A DNA stretch of 64,000 bases from Rhodoferax sp. (GTDB taxonomy: Bacteria > Pseudomonadota > Gammaproteobacteria > Burkholderiales > Burkholderiaceae_C): the NCBI RefSeq assembly GCF_018780565.1, contig NZ_JADMJN010000003.1:604910-668909 (forward strand), written 5' to 3'. Below the pieces are notes generated by a model. The model was not told the origin of the DNA. It saw only the letters and a program-made list of their open reading frames with translations, and ran no database searches. This document shows, piece after piece, positions 38,266 through 47,413 of the stretch. How positions within the stretch are numbered: position 1 is the stretch's first letter; the number at the start of each line of letters is the position of its first letter. Both the position numbers and the translations under genes were made by a program.

Positions 38266-38952
38266 GTGAATGATGGTTTGATGGCGTTGCAACGCCGTTT
38301 GCAGCATGAGTTCAAGAATGACGGTTTGTTGAGCCGCGCCGTTACGCACCGAAGTTTTTCCGCCGATCACAATGAACGCCTGGAGTTTTTGGGCGATTCA
38401 GTGTTGAATCTGGCAGTGGCAGATCTGCTTTATGAGCGTTTGAGCGCGTTGCCTGAGGGGGATCTGTCCCGGGTGCGCGCCAATCTGGTGAAGCAGGAAA
38501 CCCTGCATCAACTGGCGGTTGAACTGGGTCTGCCGGACGTGATCCTTCTGGGCGAAGGCGAGTCGCGATCCGGGGGGCAAAAACGGCCTTCCATACTGGC
38601 CGATGCTTTGGAAGCCATCATCGGTGCCGTCTATCTGGACGCCGGTTTTGCAGTGGCGCAGGCTTTGGTTCACCGCCTGTTCAAGGCCGTGGAAATCAAC
38701 CCGGAGATGGATGCGATTGGCAAAGACCCCAAGACCGAGTTGCAGGAATGGCTGCAGGGGCGCAAGATGAAGCTGCCAATGTACCGGGTGGTCGCCACGC
38801 TGGGCATGGCACACAAGCAAACGTTTGACGTCGAGTGCGAGATTATTGAACTGAATTTCTCGGAGCGCGGCATTGGTGGATCGCGCCGCGCTGGAGAGCA
38901 GGCCGCAGCTGCCGCGATGCTGCAAACACTCAAGGAAAAGGCAAAAAAATGA
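38266..38952 (+). CDS. rnc: Ribonuclease III
   Basis: 228 residues from GTG 38266. It cleaves double-stranded RNA, including rRNA precursors. The catalytic signature is [13 protein letters not shown] with E40 and D44, and the second pair D113-E116 ([10 protein letters not shown]), the same spacing as E. coli. A double-stranded RNA-binding domain is at about 155-226 ending in [19 protein letters not shown] sequence. It is upstream of era, with 46 bases between, the usual order. Confidence 0.97.
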   Translation: MNDGLMALQRRLQHEFKNDGLLSRAVTHRSFSADHNERLEFLGDSVLNLAVADLLYERLSALPEGDLSRVRANLVKQETLHQLAVELGLPDVILLGEGESRSGGQKRPSILADALEAIIGAVYLDAGFAVAQALVHRLFKAVEINPEMDAIGKDPKTELQEWLQGRKMKLPMYRVVATLGMAHKQTFDVECEIIELNFSERGIGGSRRAGEQAAAAAMLQTLKEKAKK

Positions 38953-38998
38953 ACCCCACGCTATTCACTTCGAGTCATGCGCTGATCGGTGGAACAAT

Positions 38999-40018
38999 AT
39001 GACTACTAGCAAATCAATAGCTGCGAATGCAGATGCAACAGGGGCGGAAGGCCAGGATGACCTTGAAAGCATGCTCAAAGGCATGCGCAAGGCGGCGCCG
39101 GCGGACGGAACACCGGTTGAAGGCCAGCGCTGTGGCCTGATCGCCATCGTGGGCAAGCCCAATGTGGGCAAGTCGACCTTGCTCAACGCTTTGGTGGGCC
39201 AGAAGATCAGCATTACTTCGCGCAAGGCCCAAACCACGCGCCACCGCATCACCGGCATGCACACCCAGGGCGCGACCCAGTTTGTGTTTGTGGATACGCC
39301 CGGTTTCCAGACCCGGCACAACAACGCCCTGAACCGTTCACTCAACAAGACCGTCATGGGCGCGGTGGGCGATGTGGACCTGATTCTGTTCGTGGTGGAA
39401 GCGGGCATGTTCAACCAGGCCGATGCCAAGGTGCTGGCCCTGCTGAACAAAGACATTCCGACCTTGCTGGTGGCCAACAAGCTCGATCAGGTCACGCGCC
39501 GTGCCGACATTGCGCCCTGGCTGCAGGAGATGCAGCAGCGCCACGCCTTTGCCGAGTTCGTGCCGATGTCGGCCAAGAACGCCAAAGACATTGAACGCAT
39601 GCTGACCATTTGCGAAAAATACCTGCCTGAGCAGGCCTGGTGGTACGCCGAAGACGAACTGACCGACCGCAGCGAGAAATTTCTGGCCAGTGAAACTGTG
39701 CGTGAAAAGCTGTTCCGTCTGACGGGCGACGAGCTGCCCTACACCTCCACCGTGGTGATCGACAAGTTCGAGGAAGAGCCTGGTCGAGGCAAGCAAAAGC
39801 GTTTGCTCAAAATTGCCGCCACCATTGTGGTGGAACGTGACACCCACAAAGCCATGGTGATTGGCGACAAGGGCGAGCGCATCAAGCGTATCGGAACAGA
39901 GACACGCGTGGAGCTGGAGAAAGCGCTGGACGCCAAGGTATTCATCGAACTCTGGGTGAAAGTTCGATCGGGCTGGGCCGATGACGAAGCCCGCGTGCGA
40001 TCCTTCGGCTACCAGTGA
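38999..40018 (+). CDS. era: GTPase Era
   Basis: 339 residues from ATG 38999. It binds 16S rRNA and is needed for small-subunit maturation. GTPase motifs are GKPNVGKST (52-60), DTPGF and NKLDQ; a KH domain follows (about 265-335, [21 protein letters not shown] cut at family limits). The N terminus has an extension of about 40 residues not found in E. coli Era, and the first part of it is encoded by a copy of the 17-base palindromic element (39005-39021, TSKSIAA). Confidence 0.96.
   Translation: MTTSKSIAANADATGAEGQDDLESMLKGMRKAAPADGTPVEGQRCGLIAIVGKPNVGKSTLLNALVGQKISITSRKAQTTRHRITGMHTQGATQFVFVDTPGFQTRHNNALNRSLNKTVMGAVGDVDLILFVVEAGMFNQADAKVLALLNKDIPTLLVANKLDQVTRRADIAPWLQEMQQRHAFAEFVPMSAKNAKDIERMLTICEKYLPEQAWWYAEDELTDRSEKFLASETVREKLFRLTGDELPYTSTVVIDKFEEEPGRGKQKRLLKIAATIVVERDTHKAMVIGDKGERIKRIGTETRVELEKALDAKVFIELWVKVRSGWADDEARVRSFGYQ
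39005..39021 (+). repeat. 17-base palindromic element copy at the start of era
   Basis: ACTAGCAAATCAATAGC; in reverse complement it reads GCTATTGATTTGCTAGT. It forms codons 3-8 of era, in the phase shared by five other genes, in an N-terminal extension. The element may have provided the new N terminus, since the ATG lies 6 bases before it. Confidence 0.5.
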
Positions 40019-40032
40019 TCTGTTGATTCCGC

Positions 40033-40782
40033 GTGGCCACCCAGCGTATTTCCGGCGAACCGGCCTACGTTCTGCATCGCTATGACTGGAGCGAATCAAG
40101 CCTGATACTGGAAGTGTTCACGCGCCACCATGGCCGTATCGCCCTGGTGGCCAAGGGGGCCAAGAAGCCCAGTTCCAGTTTTCGCCCCATTCTGCTGCCC
40201 TTGCAGCCCTTGCATGTGGCTTTTGGTGGTGACGCTGAAATCCGCACACTCAAAGCGGCGGAGTGGCAGGGCGGCCATGTCATGCCGACGGGTGACGCGC
40301 TGATGTCGGGCTACTACCTCAATGAACTGCTGCTCACGCTGCTGGCGCGGGACGACCCGCATCCCGCCCTGTTCGACGTTTACGCCAAAGTGGTGCAGAT
40401 CATTGCGTCGGACCATGGTGAGGTTCTGCAGTCAGCCCTGCGCGCATTTGAGTTGCTGCTGTTGCGCGAAATCGGCGTGTTGCCGTTGCTGGACACCCAG
40501 ACCATGACGCTGGCGGCGCTGGACCCCGATGCGCGCTACAGCCTGGTGCCCGAGGGCGGTTTGCGCCAAACCAACGCCACCGAGCGAGCCAGCCTCAGCG
40601 GTGCGCAATGGATAGCCTTGCAGCAGTCGCTGGGAGATCGGGCCCCGTTTACTGCGACCCTGCGGGCCTGTTCGGAAGTGATGGCAGAACTCAAGCCCCA
40701 GTTAAGGACGCTGCTGAATTACCATTGCGGGGTGAGCACTTTGCGCACGCGGCAAATGATGATCGACCTCCAATCTTTATGA
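40033..40782 (+). CDS. recO: DNA repair protein RecO
   Basis: 249 residues from GTG 40033. RecO anneals DNA and, with RecR, loads RecA at gaps. An OB-fold domain (about 1-80, [32 protein letters not shown]) is followed by a helical domain. The zinc-finger cysteines of some RecO proteins are not obvious. The stop overlaps the pdxJ start (ATGA). Confidence 0.95.
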   Translation: MATQRISGEPAYVLHRYDWSESSLILEVFTRHHGRIALVAKGAKKPSSSFRPILLPLQPLHVAFGGDAEIRTLKAAEWQGGHVMPTGDALMSGYYLNELLLTLLARDDPHPALFDVYAKVVQIIASDHGEVLQSALRAFELLLLREIGVLPLLDTQTMTLAALDPDARYSLVPEGGLRQTNATERASLSGAQWIALQQSLGDRAPFTATLRACSEVMAELKPQLRTLLNYHCGVSTLRTRQMMIDLQSL

Positions 40783-41525
40783 ATACAACTGCCCTGTCGG
40801 TTAATTTGAACAAAGTGGCGCTGGTGCGCAATACGCGCCATCTGGGCATCCCCAGCGTGACGCGCGCGGCCACACTGTGTCTGCAGGCGGGTGCCAACGG
40901 CATCACGGTGCATCCGCGACCGGACGAGCGGCATATCCGGGCCGGTGATGTGCGCGAACTGGCTGCGCTGATGAAAGCCTGGCCTGACCGCGAGTTCAAT
41001 ATCGAAGGCAACCCGTTTCAAAACCTGATGGATTTTGTGCGCGAATGCCGGCCGCACCAATGCACCTTCGTGCCCGACTCCGAAGGCCAGTTCACCAGTG
41101 ACCATGGCTGGAACCTGGCCCACGATGCTGACCGCCTGCGTCCCCTGATTGCCGAAGCGCAAGCACTGGGCGTGCGCGTCAGCCTGTTCATGGATGCCGA
41201 TGCCCCGGTCATGGCGGCTGCCAAAGCGGTGGGCGCAGACCGCGTCGAGCTGTACACCGAGCCTTACGCTGCCGCCTGGGGCACGCCCCAGCAGGGCGTC
41301 CAGTTGGCACGTTTTGCTGCGGCTGCACAAGCCGCACTCGATGCGGATCTGGGCGTGAATGCCGGCCATGATTTGAACCGTGACAATCTCACGGCCTTCA
41401 TCCAGACAGTGCCAAGTGTGCGCGAGGTATCGATCGGCCACGCCTTGATTGCCGATGCGCTGGAGCTGGGCTACAGCGCCACCATTCAGGATTACCTGCG
41501 CTGCATCGCGGCAGCCTACCGCTGA
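40779..41525 (+). CDS. pdxJ: Pyridoxine 5'-phosphate synthase
   Basis: 248 residues from ATG 40779. It condenses 1-deoxyxylulose 5-phosphate with 3-amino-2-oxopropyl phosphate in vitamin B6 synthesis. The barrel strands [27 protein letters not shown], and late GVNAGHDLN and EVSIGHALI segments, with their phosphate-binding Gly/His residues, are typical. It overlaps recO and precedes acpS by 7 bases. Confidence 0.97.
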   Translation: MNTTALSVNLNKVALVRNTRHLGIPSVTRAATLCLQAGANGITVHPRPDERHIRAGDVRELAALMKAWPDREFNIEGNPFQNLMDFVRECRPHQCTFVPDSEGQFTSDHGWNLAHDADRLRPLIAEAQALGVRVSLFMDADAPVMAAAKAVGADRVELYTEPYAAAWGTPQQGVQLARFAAAAQAALDADLGVNAGHDLNRDNLTAFIQTVPSVREVSIGHALIADALELGYSATIQDYLRCIAAAYR

Positions 41526-41532
41526 GGCGCCT

Positions 41533-41931
41533 GTGATCTACGGCATTGGAACCGACATCTGCGACGTGCGCCGCATCCGCGCCAGCCTGGAGCGCCACGG
41601 TGATCGCTTTGCCGGCAAGATTCTGAGCGAGGCCGAGTTCAAGACCTGGAAAGAGCGCAGCGCGCGCTGGCCCGAGCGGGGCGTGCGCTACCTCGCCACC
41701 CGCTTCAGTGCCAAGGAAGCTTTCAGCAAGGCCATCGGCATGGGCATGGTGATGCCCATGACCTGGCGCCTGTGCGAGATTGGCAAACTCGCCAGCGGCA
41801 AGCCCACCGTCGTGCTGCATGGCGTGCTCAAGGAATGGTTTGAAGCCCGGGGCCTGAGCGCCCACGTGAGTGTGACCGATGAAACCGATTACGCCGCCAG
41901 CTTCTGCGTTGTAGAGAAAATAGCTCCCTAG
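41533..41931 (+). CDS. acpS: Holo-ACP synthase
   Basis: 132 residues from GTG 41533 ([14 protein letters not shown]). It transfers 4'-phosphopantetheine from CoA to Ser37 of AcpP. The magnesium-binding D8 (GTDICD) and Glu in [11 protein letters not shown] (about 60) are present. It is a small trimeric enzyme and the last gene of the lepA-acpS chain; nagZ follows after 67 bases that contain a long copy of the palindromic element. Confidence 0.96.
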   Translation: MIYGIGTDICDVRRIRASLERHGDRFAGKILSEAEFKTWKERSARWPERGVRYLATRFSAKEAFSKAIGMGMVMPMTWRLCEIGKLASGKPTVVLHGVLKEWFEARGLSAHVSVTDETDYAASFCVVEKIAP

Positions 41932-41937
41932 TCCTCG

Positions 41938-41971
41938 GAATATATGCGCAGTCAGCTATTAAATATATAGC
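41938..41971 (+). repeat. Long copy of the palindromic element between acpS and nagZ
   Basis: A left arm ATATGCGCAGTCA (41941-41954 region) precedes the core GCTATTAAATATATAGC (41955-41971). The left arm is shared with the copies at 48.9 kb and 63.2 kb (ATATACGTAGTTA, ATATGCGTAGTAA). The acpS stop is 7 bases to the left and the nagZ ATG 28 bases to the right. Confidence 0.75.
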
Positions 41972-41998
41972 ATTTCATTTCATTTCAGTAAGAGTCCC

Positions 41999-43081
41999 AT
42001 GACACAACACGCCCCCCTCATCATCGACGTCGCCGGCCTGCGCCTGACCCCGGTTGACCGCCAGCGCCTGAGCCACCCCCTGGTCGGCGGCATCATCCTG
42101 TTTGCCCGCAACTGGCAGGACCGCCAGCAGCTCACCAGCCTGTGCCGCGAGATCAAGAGCGTGCGACAGGATTTGCTGATCTGTGTTGACCACGAAGGCG
42201 GCCGCGTGCAGCGTTTCAAGACTGATGGCTTCACGCACCTGCCGCCCATGCGTGCCCTGGGCGAGATGTGGATGCAGGACGGCAAGGCGGGTGAGGGCGC
42301 GGGAGCCATGCAGGCAAGCAACGCCGCCACCGCCTGCGGCTTTGTGCTGGGGGCCGAGCTGCGCGCCTGCGGTGTGGACTTCAGCTTTACTCCGGTGCTT
42401 GATCTTGATTTTGGCGAAAGCAGTGTCATCGGCGATCGGGCCTTCCACCGTGACCCGCGCGTGGTCAGCCTGCTGGCCAAAAGCCTGATGCAGGGCCTGT
42501 TGCAAAGCGGCATGGCCAATTGCGGCAAGCATTTTCCTGGCCACGGCTTTGTCAAGGCGGATTCACACACCGATATCCCTGTGGACAAGCGCAGCCTCAA
42601 AGCCATCTTGGCTGACGATGCCGCGCCCTATGGCTGGCTCAATACCGTGCTCAACAGCGTCATGCCGGCGCATGTGATCTACCCCAAGGTGGACGCTCGG
42701 CCGGCGGGCTTTTCGTCCAGATGGCTCAACGACATCCTGCGTGCACAACTGGGCTTTGGTGGTGCCATTTTCAGCGACGACCTGTCCATGGCGGGTGCCC
42801 GCCTGATTGATGGCCGCGAGGTCAGCTATGCACAGGCGGCGGTGGTGGCGCTGAATGCCGGCTGTGACATGGTTCTGCTGTGCAACCAGTCGCTGGACGA
42901 GGGGCGGGCGGTGGATGAACTGATCGACGGTCTGACCGAGGCTCAGGTGAAGGGTTGGTGGCAGCCGCTGGAAGCGAGCGAGGAGCGTCGCCTGGCCCTG
43001 TTGCCACGCACGCCTGCGCCGGATTGGGATGACCTGATGGTGCAACCGGCCTACATGCACGCCCTGGGCCTGATTCCCTGA
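41999..43081 (+). CDS. nagZ: Beta-N-acetylhexosaminidase NagZ
   Basis: 360 residues. It removes N-acetylglucosamine from anhydro-muropeptides during cell-wall recycling, in the cytosol. The glycoside hydrolase family 3 signature KHFPGHGFVKADSHTDIP contains the Asp-His pair used as acid/base, and FSDDLSMAGA carries the nucleophile Asp. DHEGGRVQR is also diagnostic. Length is normal and there is no signal peptide. Confidence 0.97.
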   Translation: MTQHAPLIIDVAGLRLTPVDRQRLSHPLVGGIILFARNWQDRQQLTSLCREIKSVRQDLLICVDHEGGRVQRFKTDGFTHLPPMRALGEMWMQDGKAGEGAGAMQASNAATACGFVLGAELRACGVDFSFTPVLDLDFGESSVIGDRAFHRDPRVVSLLAKSLMQGLLQSGMANCGKHFPGHGFVKADSHTDIPVDKRSLKAILADDAAPYGWLNTVLNSVMPAHVIYPKVDARPAGFSSRWLNDILRAQLGFGGAIFSDDLSMAGARLIDGREVSYAQAAVVALNAGCDMVLLCNQSLDEGRAVDELIDGLTEAQVKGWWQPLEASEERRLALLPRTPAPDWDDLMVQPAYMHALGLIP

Positions 43082-43101
43082 GCGCAGCCCCTGCAAAAAG
43101 T

Positions 43102-43329
43102 TCAGGGCGAGCGGTGCAGCCGGGGTGACGACAGCGCCACGATCTGGTCGGCCGTGGCCGCATCGACGTTGGGGTGTTTGGAGAGCAGGTTGGCGCCAGA
43201 CAAGAGGGTGCGCAGGTCGCGCAGGTCTTTGACTGTTGGCGCCACTTTGATTTGCGCCAGCGCAGCCGAGCTATTGCCACCCTGGATCAAGGCGGCGACT
43301 TTGGTCGCCCAGGCACTTTGACGGGACAT
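43102..43329 (-). CDS. Small protein of unknown function
   Basis: 75 residues from ATG 43329 (MSRQSAWATKVAALIQGG). It is basic at both ends, rich in Ala and Leu, probably helical, with no cysteines, signal or membrane segment (AALAQIKVAPTVKDLRDLRTLL). It lies between nagZ (converging) and the MFS gene, on the same strand as the latter and 50 bases downstream of it. Composition and codon usage look like a real gene, but I recognise no family. Confidence 0.6.
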   Translation of the reverse strand: MSRQSAWATKVAALIQGGNSSAALAQIKVAPTVKDLRDLRTLLSGANLLSKHPNVDAATADQIVALSSPRLHRSP

Positions 43330-43378
43330 GGCGTGATTCCTGATGACGGGTTGAGGTAGCGGCCATTCTGACACAGGG

Positions 43379-44560
43379 TCAATAGGTCCTGGCCTGCGGT
43401 CCAAGCAGCCGCGCCGATGCCACGGTGGCCAGTGCCGACAAGCCGATGCAGATCCAGATCACCAGCCCATAGCTGCCTGTGCGGTCAAACACGGCGCCAG
43501 CCAGCACCGGCCCCAGCAAATTGCCCAGCGCCGCGCCGGTGTAGAGCGTGCCGATGATGCTGGAGACAGCCCGTCCGCCGAACAGGTCCATGCAGATGGT
43601 GGGCATCAGTGACACGATACCGCCATAGCTCACGCCAAACCACAGCGCAAAAAGCGCCAGGGCCGTGTAGCCATCCGCCCAGTTCCAGAGCAAAAGGGAT
43701 GCGCCCATGGAGCCCTGCATCAGCACCAGGGTCAGGCTGCGGCCGATGCGGTCGGCCAGGGTGCCAATCGCAAAGCGGCCGACCAGACTGCCGATGCCGA
43801 TCAGGCCCACCAGTCCCACCGCCCGTGCGTCGTCAATGCCCAGATCCCGGGCGGCGGCCGACGCGTGTGCGAAGGGGATGAACATCGTGGGGGCCGCCAG
43901 CACCGCCGCGACATACATCCACCAGAAGCTGCGGTTGCGCAGCGCCTCACGCAGGCTGGCCCCGGGTGGCGGTGTCGACCCCGAGCCGCTGGCGCTGGGT
44001 GCCCGTTTCAACAGCCCTGCCGAGAGCAAGCCGATGACCAGCACCCCCAGCGCTACGGCCCGCATGGCATCGCGCCATTGCAGCCAGTGGATGGCACTGG
44101 TTGCCAGCAGGGGAATGATCAGCGTGCCGGCGCCAACACCCGCGCTGGCAATGCCTGCGGCCAGACCGCGCCGGGTGGTGAACCAGGGCTGCACGCAAGC
44201 GATGGCCGGGGTGTAGACCAAAGCGATGCCCACACCGATGCCCGCGCCATAGGTCAGGTACACCGTGCCCATGGAGTGGGCGAAGCTGGTGGCAAGCAGG
44301 CCACCCGCAATGCACAACATGCCGGCACAACACACCAGCCGCGGGCCAAAGCGGTCTGCCAGCATGCCACCGAAGGCGCCCAGCGTGAAGTAGACCAGCC
44401 CGCAAATGCCGAACACCAGTGCGACATCGGCACGCTGCGCCGAAAATTCCGCCGCAAAAGATTCAAAAAACGACGCAAACGAGTAAGAAACGCCGAAGAT
44501 GATCGACAGGCTGAAAAATGCTCCCCAGACGATGACCCAGGCGTAGCGCGGTTCGTTCAT
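43379..44560 (-). CDS. MFS transporter, monocarboxylate/oxalate-formate antiporter type
   Basis: 393 residues with about 12 membrane helices. The start MNEPRYAWVIVWGAFFSL, the FGVSYSFASFFESF helix and GMLADRFGPRLV loop are of the OFA/MCT-like MFS group that moves small carboxylates. A second DRxGR-type loop (TLADRIGRSLTL) is in the right place. It is divergent from an MDR dehydrogenase across 196 bases with two inverted repeats, so the two may share regulation. Substrate unknown. Confidence 0.88.
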   Translation of the reverse strand: MNEPRYAWVIVWGAFFSLSIIFGVSYSFASFFESFAAEFSAQRADVALVFGICGLVYFTLGAFGGMLADRFGPRLVCCAGMLCIAGGLLATSFAHSMGTVYLTYGAGIGVGIALVYTPAIACVQPWFTTRRGLAAGIASAGVGAGTLIIPLLATSAIHWLQWRDAMRAVALGVLVIGLLSAGLLKRAPSASGSGSTPPPGASLREALRNRSFWWMYVAAVLAAPTMFIPFAHASAAARDLGIDDARAVGLVGLIGIGSLVGRFAIGTLADRIGRSLTLVLMQGSMGASLLLWNWADGYTALALFALWFGVSYGGIVSLMPTICMDLFGGRAVSSIIGTLYTGAALGNLLGPVLAGAVFDRTGSYGLVIWICIGLSALATVASARLLGPQARTY

Positions 44561-44635
44561 GACCCATCCTTTTTATGTCGTTGAGCAGCCTGTCCCCGAT
44601 GGCTGCTGTCGCGTTGTCTCTGATGCAAATGTAGT

Positions 44636-44669
44636 CAACGCTTGACCCTACAGGAGTCGCTCAAGCGAC
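44636..44669. promoter_or_regulatory. Two inverted repeats between the MFS and MDR genes
   Basis: GTCAA-CGC-TTGAC (44636-44648) and GTCGCT-CA-AGCGAC (44656-44669) lie side by side in the divergent intergenic region, 88-121 bases before the MDR start. They are candidates for operator sites. No regulator gene is adjacent and no -35/-10 pair is clear. Confidence 0.3.
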
Positions 44670-44756
44670 CGGCACTGCATGTGCTCGCCGCTTGCCCAGC
44701 GCACTCGGCGATATGTCGATATGCTACAGACCACTTTCAACCATAGGAGATAAAAA

Positions 44757-45899
44757 ATGAGCACATCTACACCTCGCACCGGACTCCAATTGCGTTCGCT
44801 GGTCAAACCCAGTGGCGAGCTGGAACTCTCACTGGCTAGCGTTGCCAGGCCCACGCCCGCTGCGGACGAAGTGCTGGTGCGCATCGAAGCCACGCCCATC
44901 AATCCTTCCGACATCGGCCTCCTGTTTGGCGCTGCCGACATGAGCACGGCCAAGGCCTCGGGTACGCCGCAGAGCCCGGTCATCACCGCCACCATTCCTG
45001 AACGCCTGATGAAGAGCATGGCCGGACGACTGGGCCAGTCCATGCCGGTGGGCAACGAGGGCGCGGGCGTGGTGGTTGAGGCGGGCTCCTCTGCAGCGGC
45101 GCAAGCCCTGCTGGGCAAAACAGTGGCCGTGCTGGGTGGCGAAATGTACGCACAGTACCGTTGCATCAAGGCCGAACAATGCCTGGTGCTGCCTGCCGGC
45201 ACTACGCCCGCTGAGGGCGCCTCCTGCTTCGTCAACCCGCTCACCGCGCTGGGCATGGTCGAGACCATGCGCCGCGAAGGTCACACTGCGCTGGTGCATA
45301 CCGCCGCCGCCTCCAACCTGGGTCAGATGCTGAACAAGATTTGTATCAAGGACGGCATTGCGCTGGTGAACATCGTGCGCAAGCCCGAGCAGGAAGCAGT
45401 GCTCAAAGCCATTGGCGCCACCTATGTGTGCAACATGACCTCGCCCACTTTCCTGGAAGACCTCACGCAAGCCCTGGTAGCCACCGGCGCCACCATTGCC
45501 TTTGACGCCACCGGTGGCGGCAAGCTCGCCGGGCAGATTCTGGGCTGCATGGAAGCCGCAGCGAACCGCACCGCCAAAGAGTACAGCCGCTACGGCTCCA
45601 CCACCTTCAAACAGGTCTACATCTATGGCGGCCTGGACACCGGCCCAACGGAATTCGTCCGCAACTTCGGCATGACCTGGGGCATGGGCGGCTGGCTGCT
45701 GTTTCCGTTCCTGCAAAAGATCGGCCCGGTTGCGGCGCAGCAACTCAAGGACCGCGTGGCCGCTGAATTGAAAACCACATTTGCCAGCAGCTACTCGAAA
45801 GAAATTTCGCTGCTGGAGGCGCTGCAACTGGACGCCATCGCGGTGTACGGCCAGCGCGCCACCGGCACCAAGTACCTCATCAACCCCAGCAAGGGCTAA
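44757..45899 (+). CDS. Zinc-type/quinone-oxidoreductase-like MDR dehydrogenase
   Basis: 380 residues. The medium-chain dehydrogenase fold is shown by the N-terminal GroES-like part (EVLVRIEATPINPSD, VGNEGAGVVVEAG) and the nucleotide-binding part, whose usual GxGxxG is replaced by HTAAASNLGQML, common in quinone-reductase-like members. Structural zinc cysteines are not evident. It has AGGAGAT 8 bases before ATG. The last 4 bases overlap the converging SDR gene. Likely an NAD(P)H-dependent oxidoreductase of unknown substrate. Confidence 0.88.
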   Translation: MSTSTPRTGLQLRSLVKPSGELELSLASVARPTPAADEVLVRIEATPINPSDIGLLFGAADMSTAKASGTPQSPVITATIPERLMKSMAGRLGQSMPVGNEGAGVVVEAGSSAAAQALLGKTVAVLGGEMYAQYRCIKAEQCLVLPAGTTPAEGASCFVNPLTALGMVETMRREGHTALVHTAAASNLGQMLNKICIKDGIALVNIVRKPEQEAVLKAIGATYVCNMTSPTFLEDLTQALVATGATIAFDATGGGKLAGQILGCMEAAANRTAKEYSRYGSTTFKQVYIYGGLDTGPTEFVRNFGMTWGMGGWLLFPFLQKIGPVAAQQLKDRVAAELKTTFASSYSKEISLLEALQLDAIAVYGQRATGTKYLINPSKG

Positions 45900-46579
45900 C
45901 GCTGCACCCAGCCGCCGCAAACCGGAAACACCTGCCCGACAAAACAGTTTGCCGACTCGCTGCAGAGGTAGGCGGCGAACTCTGCGTCTTCCCTTGCGCC
46001 GACCAGGCGGCCCAGCGGAACTTCGCGCTGCAGCCGTTCCTGGAAACGCGGGTTGGCCTGCACCTCGGGCGGAAAGTAGGTCGGGTTCTCCACAAAGTTC
46101 TGTGCGATGGCATTCACCTGGATGTTGTGCGGCGCGACCTCCACTCCGACGGACTGGACATAGGCCAGTTGCGCCCCGCGCGCGGCGCTGTAGGTGGACG
46201 AACGCTTCATGCCACGCAAGGCCGAGGCGCTGCCCATGAGCAGAATCTTGCCCGAGCGGCGCGCAATCATGGCGGGTAGTGCGGCCTTGAACAGCCGCGG
46301 CAGCGGATCGACCAGCGCCGCGAACGTGTCCTTCCATTCATCCTCGGAGACATCGACCGCGTAGGTCGTGGGCGCCGGTATTGCCAGGTTCGCAATCAGA
46401 ACATCGATATGCCCAGCCGCTGCGACCACGCTTGCTGCCGCATCGGGGCTCATCAAGGTGTCGATGCTGGGGATGACGATGGCACCCTGCGAGGTCAACA
46501 CCTCGCACAGCATCGGTCCCATGAATTGGTCTGCGTGGGTAACGAGCACACGCTTGTTGCGAAGGTTTTCTGTGGACAT
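45896..46579 (-). CDS. SDR-fold protein, probable halohydrin dehalogenase
   Basis: 227 residues. It has the short-chain dehydrogenase fold but not its cofactor motif TGxxxGxG: the loop is T14-HADQ-F19-M-G21, the T-x4-F-x-G pattern used to recognise halohydrin dehalogenases, where this loop forms the halide/nucleophile site. The catalytic residues follow S-x12-Y-x3-R (S117, Y130, R134 in STYSAAR), with Arg in place of the SDR Lys. NFVENPTYFPPEVQANP also resembles the HheC loop near the halide pocket. The reaction would be reversible epoxide formation from vicinal haloalcohols. Its gene converges with the MDR gene. Family by motif is good; substrate untested. Confidence 0.75.
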   Translation of the reverse strand: MSTENLRNKRVLVTHADQFMGPMLCEVLTSQGAIVIPSIDTLMSPDAAASVVAAAGHIDVLIANLAIPAPTTYAVDVSEDEWKDTFAALVDPLPRLFKAALPAMIARRSGKILLMGSASALRGMKRSSTYSAARGAQLAYVQSVGVEVAPHNIQVNAIAQNFVENPTYFPPEVQANPRFQERLQREVPLGRLVGAREDAEFAAYLCSESANCFVGQVFPVCGGWVQR

Positions 46580-46800
46580 GGAATCTCCCGGTGGTGAAGG
46601 TGGCTGGTGGTGGCAGGGTGTGCTTCAAACATAGGCGCCTGCAGCTCATTGCCAAACTCGCGCAGGTGGTCATTCGTGGAATATAACGGGCGTCCCTTAA
46701 GGCTACCTCGACTGCAAAGACTGGCACATCTGGTTGCGGCGGAAGCCACCCCCAGCTATCCCCGACAATAAAGCCTGCATTTTTCAAAATATTCACTCCC

Positions 46801-47163
46801 ATGAAATCCCGATCCGCATCCGGTGGGCTGGTCTACTCCACCGACAGTGGGCGCATGTGCCCTGTCTGCCGCAAGCCGGTAAGCAGTTGTGTTTGCAGCA
46901 GTACGCCGGCGCGGCCTGCGTCCGATGGCGTGGTGCGCGTATCACGCGAAACCAAGGGCCGTGGCGGCAAGGGGGTGACGCTGGTGCGCGGGCTGGCGCT
47001 GGACCCCTTGGCCCTGGCGGCCTTGGGCAAGCAGCTCAAGACCGCCTGCGGCTCCGGCGGCACGGTGAAGGACGGCACGATTGAAGTGCAGGGTGACCAC
47101 TGCGACCGCGTGATCGAGGCACTCAAGGCGCAGGGCTTTGTGGTCAAGCGCGCAGGTGGCTGA
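46801..47163 (+). CDS. yciH: YciH/SUI1-family translation factor
   Basis: 120 residues. The C-terminal half is an eIF1/SUI1 fold (GKGVTLVRGL, LKTACGSGGTVKDGTIEVQG, IEALKAQGFVVKRAGG). The N terminus has a C-x2-C...C-x-C set (MCPVCRKPVSSCVC) that may bind zinc. In E. coli YciH influences initiation fidelity and represses translation under stress. A 221-base non-coding gap precedes it; nothing specific was seen there apart from a weak TATAAC. Confidence 0.92.
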   Translation: MKSRSASGGLVYSTDSGRMCPVCRKPVSSCVCSSTPARPASDGVVRVSRETKGRGGKGVTLVRGLALDPLALAALGKQLKTACGSGGTVKDGTIEVQGDHCDRVIEALKAQGFVVKRAGG

Positions 47164-47172
47164 GGGCTGAGC

Positions 47173-47385
47173 TTGCATCCGGAAGACCTGCAACTGCTGG
47201 TGACGCGTGCGATGCCCTTTGGCAAGTACAAAGGGCGCCTGATCGCGGATTTGCCGGGTGACTACCTGCGCTGGTTTGCGCGCGAGGGCGTGCCCAAGGG
47301 CGAGATCGGCCGGCTGCTGGCGCTGATGCACGAGATTGACCACAACGGGCTCTCCGACCTGCTCAAGCCGCTGCGCCAGGGCTGA
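47173..47385 (+). CDS. DUF3820 family protein
   Basis: 70 residues from TTG 47173, 9 bases after yciH. The TTG is chosen because HPEDLQLLVTRAMPFGKYKGR is the normal family start and no ATG is available before residue 14. The MPFGKYKGRLIADLPGDYL and GEIGRLLALMHEIDHNGL segments are typical. Some members are described as quorum-regulated virulence-linked proteins in Pseudomonas; no activity is established. Probably translated from the yciH message. Confidence 0.85.
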   Translation: MHPEDLQLLVTRAMPFGKYKGRLIADLPGDYLRWFAREGVPKGEIGRLLALMHEIDHNGLSDLLKPLRQG

Positions 47386-47413
47386 GTTTTTGTTCGCTCC
47401 CTGTGGGCGAAAA

